Assembly: GCA_012103315.1 (NCBI GenBank)
Contig: WLWZ01000004.1
Location: 124,001-188,000 of the forward strand
Origin: Alphaproteobacteria bacterium
Lineage (GTDB): Bacteria > Pseudomonadota > Alphaproteobacteria > MPNO01 > UBA2964
Direction of reading: 5' to 3'
Length of the DNA stretch: 64,000 nt
The position numbers and the translations under genes were made by a program. The notes beneath the pieces were generated by a model. The model searched no databases. It was not told the DNA's origin and was given only the letters and a program-made list of their open reading frames with translations. The first letter of the stretch is position 1. Every line of letters begins with the position of its first letter. Below, piece by piece: positions 56,180 to 64,000 of this stretch.

Positions 56180-57634
56180 TTAATAATTTATAGCACGGAT
56201 ACGAGGTCTACGTGTCTGACGCTTGGTCTGGGTTCGGATAAAGAAGCCGACCACGTAATATAGGACGACATGGTAGAAAATTCCGGCGACTACCAGTGAG
56301 AAGTTTGACTCGACGCGAATCAGGCCCGCGAAGATAGACACCGAGAAGACGGCAAACCAATCACCAACTTGTCTCGTATTCATAAAATAGCAGAGCGTCC
56401 AGTACACCTGTGACAATATGAACATTCCCAGGAGGACGCCGGGAATGCCGAAATTGACGTACATCTCTACCAGCTGTGGGAAGTTGATTGAGGTATTGGT
56501 ATCATCGGGTGCGAGAAACTGGAACATATGACCAAACAGCTGGCCATAAGACGGATTCGGTTTGTCAGGCCATAATAAGCGCGGAATTAGCTTGTATATT
56601 ATGTCGCTGTAACTCTCTCCATATAGGTAGTCCACCCTTCTCGGAGCCTGATCCACGATGTAGGCGAAGATAAAGGAGATATCGAATCTAATCGCGATGG
56701 CGTGGAGGGCAAATTTGACAACTTTGGGATCTGCGGTAAAGCTATTGGCGGCAATCTTGCCAAATTTAGCGGTGTTCTCGGCAGCGTCACCTAGTCCCTC
56801 TTGTTCGACATGCCCTGTATCAGTCCAAACCTGGTCGCGATATTCAAATTTTGCGTACATGAATGGAAATAGCGCCATGACACAAAGGACGATGACCACC
56901 CACGGAATTTTTTTCCGTTCACCGATATACGTCATGATGACAGCGAGGCTAAAGGTTCCAATCGGGCCGGAATTGCCTCCTGAAATAGCGAGACCCATAT
57001 AGGCGGGCACGTATAGCAGCCAAACCATCAATGCCGAGGTCAATGTAATCTGGCGCCGGATTCTGAGAATATAAAAAGCGAGAATTCCAACTACTGAGAA
57101 GTTGGACAAAAAGTTGATGATTTGTCCTGCGGAGCCTGATCCGAGGCCAGTCTTCATGCCGAGAATGCCGAAGAAGCCGATCCCCATGAAAACGATGCAA
57201 ATCTTTTTTGCGCTTTTTGGCTCCCATTCGAGTTGCATCGGTGGAATGAAGCGTAAAATCAGATTAATGGGTCGCCAGTAATATCCGACAACCATTGATA
57301 GCATTCCTAAAAATATCAAAATTGCCGGTTTGAAAAGATCATCGAGATCCAGATGGTCAAACAGTATGTAGGGTCGCGCGCCGTAAAATGGGAACCAGGT
57401 GTAATGAACAGAATAAACAATGCAAATAAGCTGAAAAAACGGCAGTCGTTCACTTGGCTTAAACAGATAAAGTGTCATCGGCGTAAAGCACACGATCTGA
57501 GCCATACCGAGAATAAAGTGTACGGGGTGATATGAGCCTTCGGACGCCGGAATATAATTCAGGATACCGATAAACGACATTGCGACGCAAAAGAACAGTG
57601 TGCCGGGAATGGGGGATTTTGCGTACACCGTCAC
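56180..57634 (-). CDS. Wzy-like EPS repeat-unit polymerase
   Basis: 484 residues with about ten to eleven membrane segments (MSFIGILNYIPA, AILIFLGMLSMVVGYYW, ALFPFMYAKFEYRD loop) and a large hydrophilic loop around QVWTDTGHVEQEGLGDAAEN. The pattern is that of oligosaccharide repeat-unit polymerases, whose sequences diverge widely. No other polymerase-like gene with an intact frame is present, so it is the best Wzy candidate. Convergent with uxs; four bases apart. Confidence 0.7.
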   Translation of the reverse strand: MTVYAKSPIPGTLFFCVAMSFIGILNYIPASEGSYHPVHFILGMAQIVCFTPMTLYLFKPSERLPFFQLICIVYSVHYTWFPFYGARPYILFDHLDLDDLFKPAILIFLGMLSMVVGYYWRPINLILRFIPPMQLEWEPKSAKKICIVFMGIGFFGILGMKTGLGSGSAGQIINFLSNFSVVGILAFYILRIRRQITLTSALMVWLLYVPAYMGLAISGGNSGPIGTFSLAVIMTYIGERKKIPWVVIVLCVMALFPFMYAKFEYRDQVWTDTGHVEQEGLGDAAENTAKFGKIAANSFTADPKVVKFALHAIAIRFDISFIFAYIVDQAPRRVDYLYGESYSDIIYKLIPRLLWPDKPNPSYGQLFGHMFQFLAPDDTNTSINFPQLVEMYVNFGIPGVLLGMFILSQVYWTLCYFMNTRQVGDWFAVFSVSIFAGLIRVESNFSLVVAGIFYHVVLYYVVGFFIRTQTKRQTRRPRIRAINY

Positions 57635-57799
57635 GCCTTTATAGAAGCCGAAATTCCCGTACGGGTGGCCAAATTCGGGTTAACTGATGAACCATTGTCG
57701 TCATTGACTATATAGGACTTAAACGTAAATTTCTGCTACTATACTGTATATTATGGATTTTTCGGCATTCATTTTTTGGAACTGATTGCGTAGGAAGCA

Positions 57800-58987
57800 T
57801 TGTCAGAACAAGTCAAAATCTGCATGTCGACGATTAGTCGCTTCCATTCCTTTGAAGCCGCGCTTCAGTTGCAGCAACGCGATGCACTGGCAGCGATTTA
57901 TTCAGGTTTAGCAAGGCATTTTCTGAGGCGATATCCAGTGCGCCCTGAGTTACTACTTACTTACCCGTGGATACAAACACCGTTTGAAATTTTGCAACGT
58001 CTTCGCGTGTTATCCATATCGAACGGCATGAAAATGGCGTGGCTGGCCAAAAAAGCTATCGATCATCATATAAGTCGAACGATGCCATCTTGCCATATTT
58101 ATATGGCGTTATCGGGGATAGGTCTCAAATCGGGTAAGGCGGCACAAGAGCGGGGGACGGCCTATATTTGCGTGCGATCAGCGTCGCATATTGCCAGTCA
58201 AAATGAATTGCTACAGGAAGAATATGGCATGTTGGGCCTTCCCTTCATCCCGACAGAACAACGCATGATCGATCGGGAAGAGGAAGAGTACGCGCAGGCC
58301 GATATCGTGTTGGTGCCGGGTTCTTTCGCCCGGCAAAGTTTTATTGAAAAAGGGATTGATCCGGCTCGAATTCGCGATATTCCGTTTGGTGTCCCCTTGT
58401 CGAGCTTTAAACGAACATGTGAACGAGATTCTCAATTCTGTATCCTTTTTGTCGGTAACCTTGGCGTTCGGAAAGGATTCCACTATTTACTCCAGGCCTT
58501 TAAGAAAGCCAATATCCCTGGTGCAACATTGAGGATAGTTGGTAACCAGCAACCTGAAACCAAGGCTCTGCTCGAAAGATATCCTGTGGATAATGTTGAG
58601 CTGCTGGGGCCACAATTCCAACCGGAGGTCGTGAACCACATGTCCCGTGCGAGCGTCCTGGTGTTACCGAGTATAGAAGAGGGGTTTGGCATGGTCATGT
58701 CGGAAGCGCTGGCATGCGGTTGTCCGGTCATTTCAAGCGAGAGTACAGGGGGACAGGACCTGTACACTGATGGCGTAGAAGGGTTTATCTACAAAGCAAC
58801 TGACGTGGATTCTTTAGCAGAGCGTTTTGTTCAGCTTCACGACGACAAGACACTCTTGGATTCCATGTCGGAAAATGCTGCCAAAAAAGCGCAAGACATT
58901 GGTGGCTGGGATAGTTATGGCGATAAACTAATTCCACTCTGCGTGTCGCTGGCGAAAGAACGCGGCCATGATGTGTATGGGGACTAA
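57800..58987 (+). CDS. GT4-family glycosyltransferase
   Basis: 395 residues with two Rossmann halves. The donor half has ILFVGNLGVRKGFHYLLQAF, VELLGPQFQPEVVNHMSRA and the E-x7-E motif EEGFGMVMSEALACG. Retaining GT-B enzyme, membrane-associated at most; sugar specificity unknown. TTG 57800 follows AGGA by four bases; ATG 57824 is an alternative lacking a ribosome site. Divergent from the Wzy gene. Confidence 0.9.
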   Translation: MSEQVKICMSTISRFHSFEAALQLQQRDALAAIYSGLARHFLRRYPVRPELLLTYPWIQTPFEILQRLRVLSISNGMKMAWLAKKAIDHHISRTMPSCHIYMALSGIGLKSGKAAQERGTAYICVRSASHIASQNELLQEEYGMLGLPFIPTEQRMIDREEEEYAQADIVLVPGSFARQSFIEKGIDPARIRDIPFGVPLSSFKRTCERDSQFCILFVGNLGVRKGFHYLLQAFKKANIPGATLRIVGNQQPETKALLERYPVDNVELLGPQFQPEVVNHMSRASVLVLPSIEEGFGMVMSEALACGCPVISSESTGGQDLYTDGVEGFIYKATDVDSLAERFVQLHDDKTLLDSMSENAAKKAQDIGGWDSYGDKLIPLCVSLAKERGHDVYGD

Positions 58988-58995
58988 GAGAGCGC

Positions 58996-60567
58996 CTATT
59001 GGCGTGAGATTGAGCCCGATAATTTATCTTTAATCCAGATTCGCTCGGCCTGATCAAAAGCCAGAAAATACAACGGTACAGCCGTAGCCAAGACCCAAAC
59101 CACAGACGCAATGATGATGCCGAACAGGTCCGGTTTCCCGGACAGTTGAAGAGCGAATGTCGCGATGCCCGCGCTTATACAAAATGTAATCAAGGCGAAG
59201 CTTTGCCCTTGAAGAATTTTGCGCAACGGATTTTCCTTAATAACTCTGGCGGCATGGATTGGTACGATGATGGAGAGCAAACAAATCTCGGTTGCCAGAA
59301 CTGCCCAGGCCGCACCCGCTGCGCCGAATTGAGGAATGAGGACTAAACACAATATGATGACGGTTACACCGCCTGAGATGTGTGCTTTCACCATGCCTTT
59401 GGGTCTGTTGATAAACGACAGAATTGTCGCCCCGGCGAGCGACGGGCTGGCAAATACAGTAGCCCCCAGAAGCGGCCAAAAAACAGCGTCCGAGAACGTA
59501 ATTTTCCCGATTGTCCACAGCGAAAAGAACGGCGGGCCAATGACCGCAATAAAGCCGCCAAGCGTGCCGCAACTACACCCGGCTATTCTGGCGATGAATT
59601 TGTATAATCGAGCTAGCGCTTCCCAATCTTGCTGTGCAAACTGACGCGCTCCCTCCACGCCGAATACCTGCAAAGCCTGATCTGACACGTATTTAGCGAA
59701 TCCAGTCAAAGTCCGAATGGTATTATATGCAGCAATTGTCGCCCCCGAAGAAGCGAGGGACGAAATCAACAAAATTGTTCCGTGGATGCTCAGGGCAGTT
59801 GCAATCGGCACCATCGCATAGGCTGGACCAATCGACAGAGCTTCTTTAAAGGCGGCCTTATTTGGAACGGCAATGCCGAACTCCAAGTCTGGATATCTTT
59901 GTTTCTGATGGATGACAACGGATGCCCACGTCACTCCAGCAATAACAGCGTAAACCAGGGCAATGGATGTAATAGACGCTTCGATGGTAAGCATCGCGGC
60001 GATCGCTGCTAACAGACCAATCCGCGTTAGATTGCTGACCATCACGCTGATGGCGTATTCACCGTAAGCCCTATAAATCGAGCTAATAAATCCAAACGGC
60101 AGTGTTAAAAGAAAATATGCTGATAAAAGAGATAAAACGTGCGCCGACGATAAGGCCGATAGTGTTTTTACATTTAGAAGTTCTGGCCACGTAACGAAGT
60201 AACTCAGGGAGAGGGCAATGACAAAACCGGTAGCAACAAGAATTGTATAAAAGAATGTACCGTAGCGAAGTAATTGCAGGAATTCTTCATGTTCGCCCCT
60301 AGAAAGAGCGCCTTGAAGAGAATTTCCAAAATACGTTCGCAATCCAAAGTCCAAAATCGCGATAAAGCCGGCCGTTGATAATAGAACGAGCCAGTCGCCG
60401 TACTGGGCTGGTGTCCAGAATGCCAGAAACAGCGGTACGAGTAGAATCTGTTCGCCAAAATTTATAACAGTGCCGAAAGTTTTCCCGGCTATACCCTGCG
60501 CAATTCGCCGATGGATGCCCTCCTGCCCCTGTGGCGATGGTGTTGGTGAGTTATCCGGTGTGGTCAC
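58996..60567 (-). CDS. Wzx-like polysaccharide flippase
   Basis: 523 residues, about 12-14 membrane segments of the MATE/PST-type (TFGTVINFGEQILLVPLFLAFW at the N-terminus, divided across the helices; later LLGATVFASPSLAGATIL). Flips lipid-linked repeat units across the inner membrane. The N-terminal tail is Pro/Ser-rich and hydrophilic. Overlaps closely with the following GT4 gene (3-base gap), so they share a transcript. Confidence 0.9.
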   Translation of the reverse strand: MTTPDNSPTPSPQGQEGIHRRIAQGIAGKTFGTVINFGEQILLVPLFLAFWTPAQYGDWLVLLSTAGFIAILDFGLRTYFGNSLQGALSRGEHEEFLQLLRYGTFFYTILVATGFVIALSLSYFVTWPELLNVKTLSALSSAHVLSLLSAYFLLTLPFGFISSIYRAYGEYAISVMVSNLTRIGLLAAIAAMLTIEASITSIALVYAVIAGVTWASVVIHQKQRYPDLEFGIAVPNKAAFKEALSIGPAYAMVPIATALSIHGTILLISSLASSGATIAAYNTIRTLTGFAKYVSDQALQVFGVEGARQFAQQDWEALARLYKFIARIAGCSCGTLGGFIAVIGPPFFSLWTIGKITFSDAVFWPLLGATVFASPSLAGATILSFINRPKGMVKAHISGGVTVIILCLVLIPQFGAAGAAWAVLATEICLLSIIVPIHAARVIKENPLRKILQGQSFALITFCISAGIATFALQLSGKPDLFGIIIASVVWVLATAVPLYFLAFDQAERIWIKDKLSGSISRQ

Positions 60568-60569
60568 CG

Positions 60570-61766
60570 TTAGTCCTTCGTCAGGAAGTAATTGAGCCCT
60601 TGTTTCAACCCCTCAATATCCTCCCGGAATCCCCAATTCTCGATAATTTCAAGGCTCCGCTGGCCCATTTTTTCAGAAAGGCTAGGATCGGAAACGATCC
60701 GGCCCAGTGACGTGGTGAGGGCATCGACATCCCCTGCTGGAAACACAAACCCATTCTCGCCATCTCGGATTAAATCAAAGACGGCGCCAACCTGATCGCT
60801 GGCGACCACAGCACGGCCCGCTGTCATGACCTCGTTAACAACCAGTCCCCAAGGTTCCAAGAATGATGGCAAAACGAAAACGTCACATAGACTGTAGAAG
60901 GACGGCAGCTCGGACTGATTGCGGAATCCGGTAAACCGGACGGATTCCTCGATACTGAGATCTTTTACCTGTTGTTCAAGGGCGTCGCGTTGTTCACCGT
61001 CACCGACCATCAAGAGATAGGGCTGCCGGTTCTTCGCGTCTTGATGCAATCGAGCCACAGCTTCAACAAGGTCCATCGGCCGTTTGCGTTCCATGAATTT
61101 AGAGGCATACAAAATGACGGGGCGATTAGGGTCTAACTTTAACTCCGCCCGTAAACTGTCCTGATCCGCGGCGATTGCCCGATCCCGGAAGTATTGATTG
61201 TCGATTGTATAGGGCATCGGGAAGGTCGTTTCTTCCTTCATACCATGTGCCAGATAATATTCTTTATTGGCGGAGCCAATAACCAACCAGCCATGACAAA
61301 TTCGGCGCATTGCTAAAAAGAATAGGTGTTTGATAAAATTTTTGACTGGGCCACGGGCGGCGCTGAACTCCCAGGCCTCATCGCGGTTGAGAACCGTAAG
61401 CCCTATCGTTCTGGCGCGGAGCATCGAGATCAAATGGTACAGCCGCATATAGCCGTGCACCCACAGCGCATCAAATTGTCCCTCTTTGAGAGCGCCGGGC
61501 AGGCCGCTATTGATAGGGCGCGTTGCTGATGGTGGTCCATCATCACCCCAGGATTTCAGGAAAACATGTTTATAGCCTTCTAAAAGGGGCGTATCCCATT
61601 CGATGACTTGGCCGAATCCCTCATCGACATGTTTGCGTATTGAGAAATCGCTACAAAAGAAAACCGTTAAATCAATGTCCGGGTCCGCTGCAATTTGGCG
61701 CAGAAGAGGTGCCTGATACTGGATCGGGTGGCTGACAAGATAGGCAAGACGGATTTTACGGTTCAT
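60570..61766 (-). CDS. GT4-family glycosyltransferase
   Basis: 398 residues. N-terminal KIRLAYLVSHPIQYQAPLLR is a conserved EPS-locus type; donor half has PVILYASKFMERKRPMDLVE, VRFTGFRNQSELPSFYSLC and the E-x7-E motif EPWGLVVNEVMTAG. Sugar unknown. ATG 61766 is chosen because the conserved sequence begins there; a GTG at 61829 is in frame. No strong ribosome site. Confidence 0.9.
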   Translation of the reverse strand: MNRKIRLAYLVSHPIQYQAPLLRQIAADPDIDLTVFFCSDFSIRKHVDEGFGQVIEWDTPLLEGYKHVFLKSWGDDGPPSATRPINSGLPGALKEGQFDALWVHGYMRLYHLISMLRARTIGLTVLNRDEAWEFSAARGPVKNFIKHLFFLAMRRICHGWLVIGSANKEYYLAHGMKEETTFPMPYTIDNQYFRDRAIAADQDSLRAELKLDPNRPVILYASKFMERKRPMDLVEAVARLHQDAKNRQPYLLMVGDGEQRDALEQQVKDLSIEESVRFTGFRNQSELPSFYSLCDVFVLPSFLEPWGLVVNEVMTAGRAVVASDQVGAVFDLIRDGENGFVFPAGDVDALTTSLGRIVSDPSLSEKMGQRSLEIIENWGFREDIEGLKQGLNYFLTKD

Positions 61767-61898
61767 TTTTACAACGCATACTAAAGTCGCCAGGTTCAAT
61801 AAATATTGGACGCGATCAGGCGACAGCACTCGATAGAATACCGGGTGTTACGGCCTGTGGCGAAACAAATCGCGACTACGTTTGAATTATATCGCGCG

Positions 61899-62957
61899 CT
61901 ACTTCAAGAGGGAATTAAACGCGTCTTCGACATCACTATTAGGAATAAGGGTGATATTGGTTTCACCAGTGGCATCACGCATTGCCAGCGGGTTGCCACC
62001 GGACCATTTTAAACCAGGGTATAAAATTCGATGTTGTTCTCCGTAGGGAAACCAAATTCCAGGTTTCGCATGGGTGCTAAAGACACAAACAGATGGGGTG
62101 CCGACACTGGCGGCCAAATGCATTGGCCCGCTATCATGGCCCATAAAAACGCGGGCACTGCCCATAACCAGGGCGCTCTCACGTGGTGTCAGTGTTCCGC
62201 AAAGATCAAGTTTTGGGCCTGTCCAGCCTTTTGCTACTTCTTCTGACCGTTCTCCGTCATTGGGACCACCCAGAAATACCAGCCCTAGCTCGGGATGGTT
62301 GCTCGAAATTTGAGCCAATAGGTCAGCCCAGCGATTATCACCCCAGCTTTTGAAATCGATCTTGGCACCGATGCTAAAGGCAATGAAATTGTCTTTGCCA
62401 CTCCAGCCTGCCAATGACATTTGAGCTTTTTCTTCTTCGCCTGACGTAAAGTTTAGCGACCAGTTTTCTGCACTGTCTAAATCGACTTCTCCAATATCAG
62501 CCATGCACCGCGCGAGCCGAGAGGCTTCGGGTTCCCACAGACCTAATTCATTATTTTGACCGTGGGTCCGTAAATCTGGCATCGCCGGCACACCGACAAT
62601 GTGCCGGGCACCGCACAGTTTAAGAAAAATTATGTCTCGAAACTGGACGAGATTTCCGCGCGGCTCGTTTAGATAGATGACCAAATCGGGACCCCAGTTG
62701 CGGATCGACTTCCGTAAACTATTCAGAGCGCCAAAATCGCGTGTGCCATGCGGATAGGCGAAATACCCGTCGACAAACCCACCGTCACCCAAAACAGCCT
62801 GAATTGCAGCGGCGTCGCTATTGACGGGTTTGTTGGTTAGCACGCGGCGTTCTGCATCGGCATACTGCTGCGCCAACATATGAAAGACCGGTAAGGCGAC
62901 GACGGTGTCGCCGAGGCTGCCCATGCGGTAGATCAGCAGTTTCTTCACGTCAGACAA
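61899..62957 (-). CDS. GT9-family (heptosyltransferase-like) glycosyltransferase
   Basis: 352 residues. The N-terminus LLIYRMGSLGDTVVALPVFHML and the C-terminal GHDSGPMHLAASVGTPSVCVFS are hallmarks of GT9, which includes the LPS heptosyltransferases. The central acceptor part is divergent (WGDNRWADLLAQI). It may add heptose or another sugar to the EPS or to lipid A core. The gene begins 30 bases after the asparagine-synthase-like gene ends. Confidence 0.9.
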   Translation of the reverse strand: MSDVKKLLIYRMGSLGDTVVALPVFHMLAQQYADAERRVLTNKPVNSDAAAIQAVLGDGGFVDGYFAYPHGTRDFGALNSLRKSIRNWGPDLVIYLNEPRGNLVQFRDIIFLKLCGARHIVGVPAMPDLRTHGQNNELGLWEPEASRLARCMADIGEVDLDSAENWSLNFTSGEEEKAQMSLAGWSGKDNFIAFSIGAKIDFKSWGDNRWADLLAQISSNHPELGLVFLGGPNDGERSEEVAKGWTGPKLDLCGTLTPRESALVMGSARVFMGHDSGPMHLAASVGTPSVCVFSTHAKPGIWFPYGEQHRILYPGLKWSGGNPLAMRDATGETNITLIPNSDVEDAFNSLLK

Positions 62958-62987
62958 ATCGAATTCTCCGCCGCATTTCGTCGTAGC

Positions 62988-64000
62988 TCATTGAATAGTT
63001 CCGTTCCATTGGCGGTCGTATATATACCTAGCCCAGTCACGGTAATCGCCGCCACGCGTCCCTTGCTTCTCGCCACCGACCCAATCACGGATCGGAATAC
63101 TGAAGCCCGTCTTGGGACGATACAGAATTTCATCGGGCAGCGGTTTTGCCAAGGATGTTGCCATATCATTCTTGGTTGGTGAGCGATCCCCAGCAATCAT
63201 TGGCGCAAGAGTGCGAAGCAGTGTGATGTCCACCAACGGTGTTCTAATTTCCAGCGAGTGGGCCATGCTTGCCCAGTCGGCATCACGCAATAGTTGGTTG
63301 CGCATATACCAGGCTGACTCCAACGCTGTCATCGAAATGCGCGGTGATCCAATTTCACCGATGGTCTTTGAAAGTTGTTGTGTGATTGCGAGTGCTTCCA
63401 GCCCTTCGCGGACGAGTTCGGGGTCAAGCACCTCGGGCAATTCCCATGGCATATAGAGACTACGCCGCAACAGATAAGCATCACCCAACCGGCTGCCATA
63501 TTCAAAAAGTCCGGCATATTTGGGCGAAGTCATTTTCTTTATAACTGGCGCGGTTATCACGCGGAGCGCTTTGCCGACACCGGGTAAGTATCGGAACAAT
63601 CCTAGCGCCCGTGCAAGACCGGGGACCTGTTGAAAATTTTGATATCCCGCGAAGAGCTCGTCGCCCCCAACACCAGAGAGCGCGACCTTTAATCCAGCCT
63701 CGCGGGTTACCTTGCTAACAAAATAGGTGTTAGCGCCATCGATGCTGGGCTGGTCCATTGCTGCCATGAGGTGATCGGCATTGTCGCGAAAATCGTTGGT
63801 TTCGATCCAGCGGGTCTCGTGATCTGTTTCGTAATGTCGCGCGAGGAACTCTGCCAATGGCGCTTCATCATTTTCAGTGTCCCTGAACTGTTGAAAACCC
63901 AGAGTGACGGTTCTTAAATTAGTTCCCTGCGCTTCAGAGGCCAACGCAACGAGACTAGAGGAATCGAGGCCGGCGGAAAGAAACACCCCAACCGGAACAT
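62988..64000 (-). CDS. Asparagine-synthase-like amidotransferase, C-terminal part
   Basis: The frame is open to the right edge, so only the synthetase domain is seen (at least 337 residues). The ATP-pyrophosphatase loop is PVGVFLSAGLDSSSLVAL (usually SGGLDSS; here Ala). GVGGDELFAGYQNFQ and YRPKTGFSIPIRDW follow, as in AsnB-type enzymes of EPS loci. It likely amidates a sugar acid in the polysaccharide, or is a tailoring enzyme. It is not distinguishable from true asparagine synthetase without the N-terminal half. Confidence 0.9.
   Translation of the reverse strand, partial: VPVGVFLSAGLDSSSLVALASEAQGTNLRTVTLGFQQFRDTENDEAPLAEFLARHYETDHETRWIETNDFRDNADHLMAAMDQPSIDGANTYFVSKVTREAGLKVALSGVGGDELFAGYQNFQQVPGLARALGLFRYLPGVGKALRVITAPVIKKMTSPKYAGLFEYGSRLGDAYLLRRSLYMPWELPEVLDPELVREGLEALAITQQLSKTIGEIGSPRISMTALESAWYMRNQLLRDADWASMAHSLEIRTPLVDITLLRTLAPMIAGDRSPTKNDMATSLAKPLPDEILYRPKTGFSIPIRDWVGGEKQGTRGGDYRDWARYIYDRQWNGTIQ

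Overview
The window is a single 64 kb stretch of an alphaproteobacterial chromosome. The best guess is a Rhodospirillales-like, free-living, quinone-respiring lineage. The grounds are the Irr regulator beside fabA-fabB-fabI, the order ubiB/ubiE - mutM - enoyl-CoA hydratase - rpsT - dnaA - dnaN - recF - gyrB, and the RegB/RegA redox pair. This rests on gene content and recalled synteny; no database was searched. No rRNA, tRNA, CRISPR array, insertion sequence or prophage was seen.

Layout. (1) 1-4.6 kb: 3' end of pnp, then fabA-fabB-fabI (unsaturated fatty acid synthesis and enoyl reduction) and the haem/iron regulator irr. (2) 4.7-7.2 kb: a rubrerythrin, a GlpC-like Fe-S protein and a DUF3501 protein, probably a peroxide/redox module. 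(3) 7.2-10.9 kb: small envelope proteins, a D-2-hydroxyacid dehydrogenase, a lone receiver-domain protein and a haem-oxygenase-fold protein. (4) 10.9-18.9 kb, minus strand: ubiE-ubiB and coaBC-dut-hesA/moeB-dsrE, split by two accessory genes (a secreted protein behind a sigma-54-like promoter, and an orphan TctC-type binding protein). (5) 19-28.3 kb: mutM to gyrB, the replication-initiation block. (6) 28.3-36.8 kb: GNAT enzyme, bifunctional PBP, EamA transporter, SCO1/SenC, YcgN, ankyrin protein, CbiB-like membrane protein, flavodoxin-like protein and an ABC-2 exporter. (7) 36.9-64 kb: regB-regA run straight into an HPr-kinase-like gene and a PqqD-like gene, followed by a large Wzx/Wzy-type exopolysaccharide (EPS) locus that continues past the window end.

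The EPS locus has an initiating sugar-phosphate transferase, outer-membrane barrel, Wza, Wzc tyrosine kinase, O-antigen-ligase-like protein, Wzy-like polymerase, Wzx flippase, two GT4 enzymes and one GT9 enzyme. It also has UDP-xylose synthase, a LapG-like cysteine peptidase, a degenerate HD-GYP sensor, a PPP-type phosphatase, a nucleotidyltransferase and an asparagine-synthase-like amidotransferase. The HprK-like, PqqD-like and nucleotidyltransferase genes make up an uncharacterised three-part system recurrent in EPS loci. Here it is split, with two parts fused transcriptionally to a redox two-component system. Two genes in the locus carry single-base frameshifts at A-runs, so assembly error must be excluded before they are called broken. 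Several perfect palindromes sit in front of EPS genes and look like operators.
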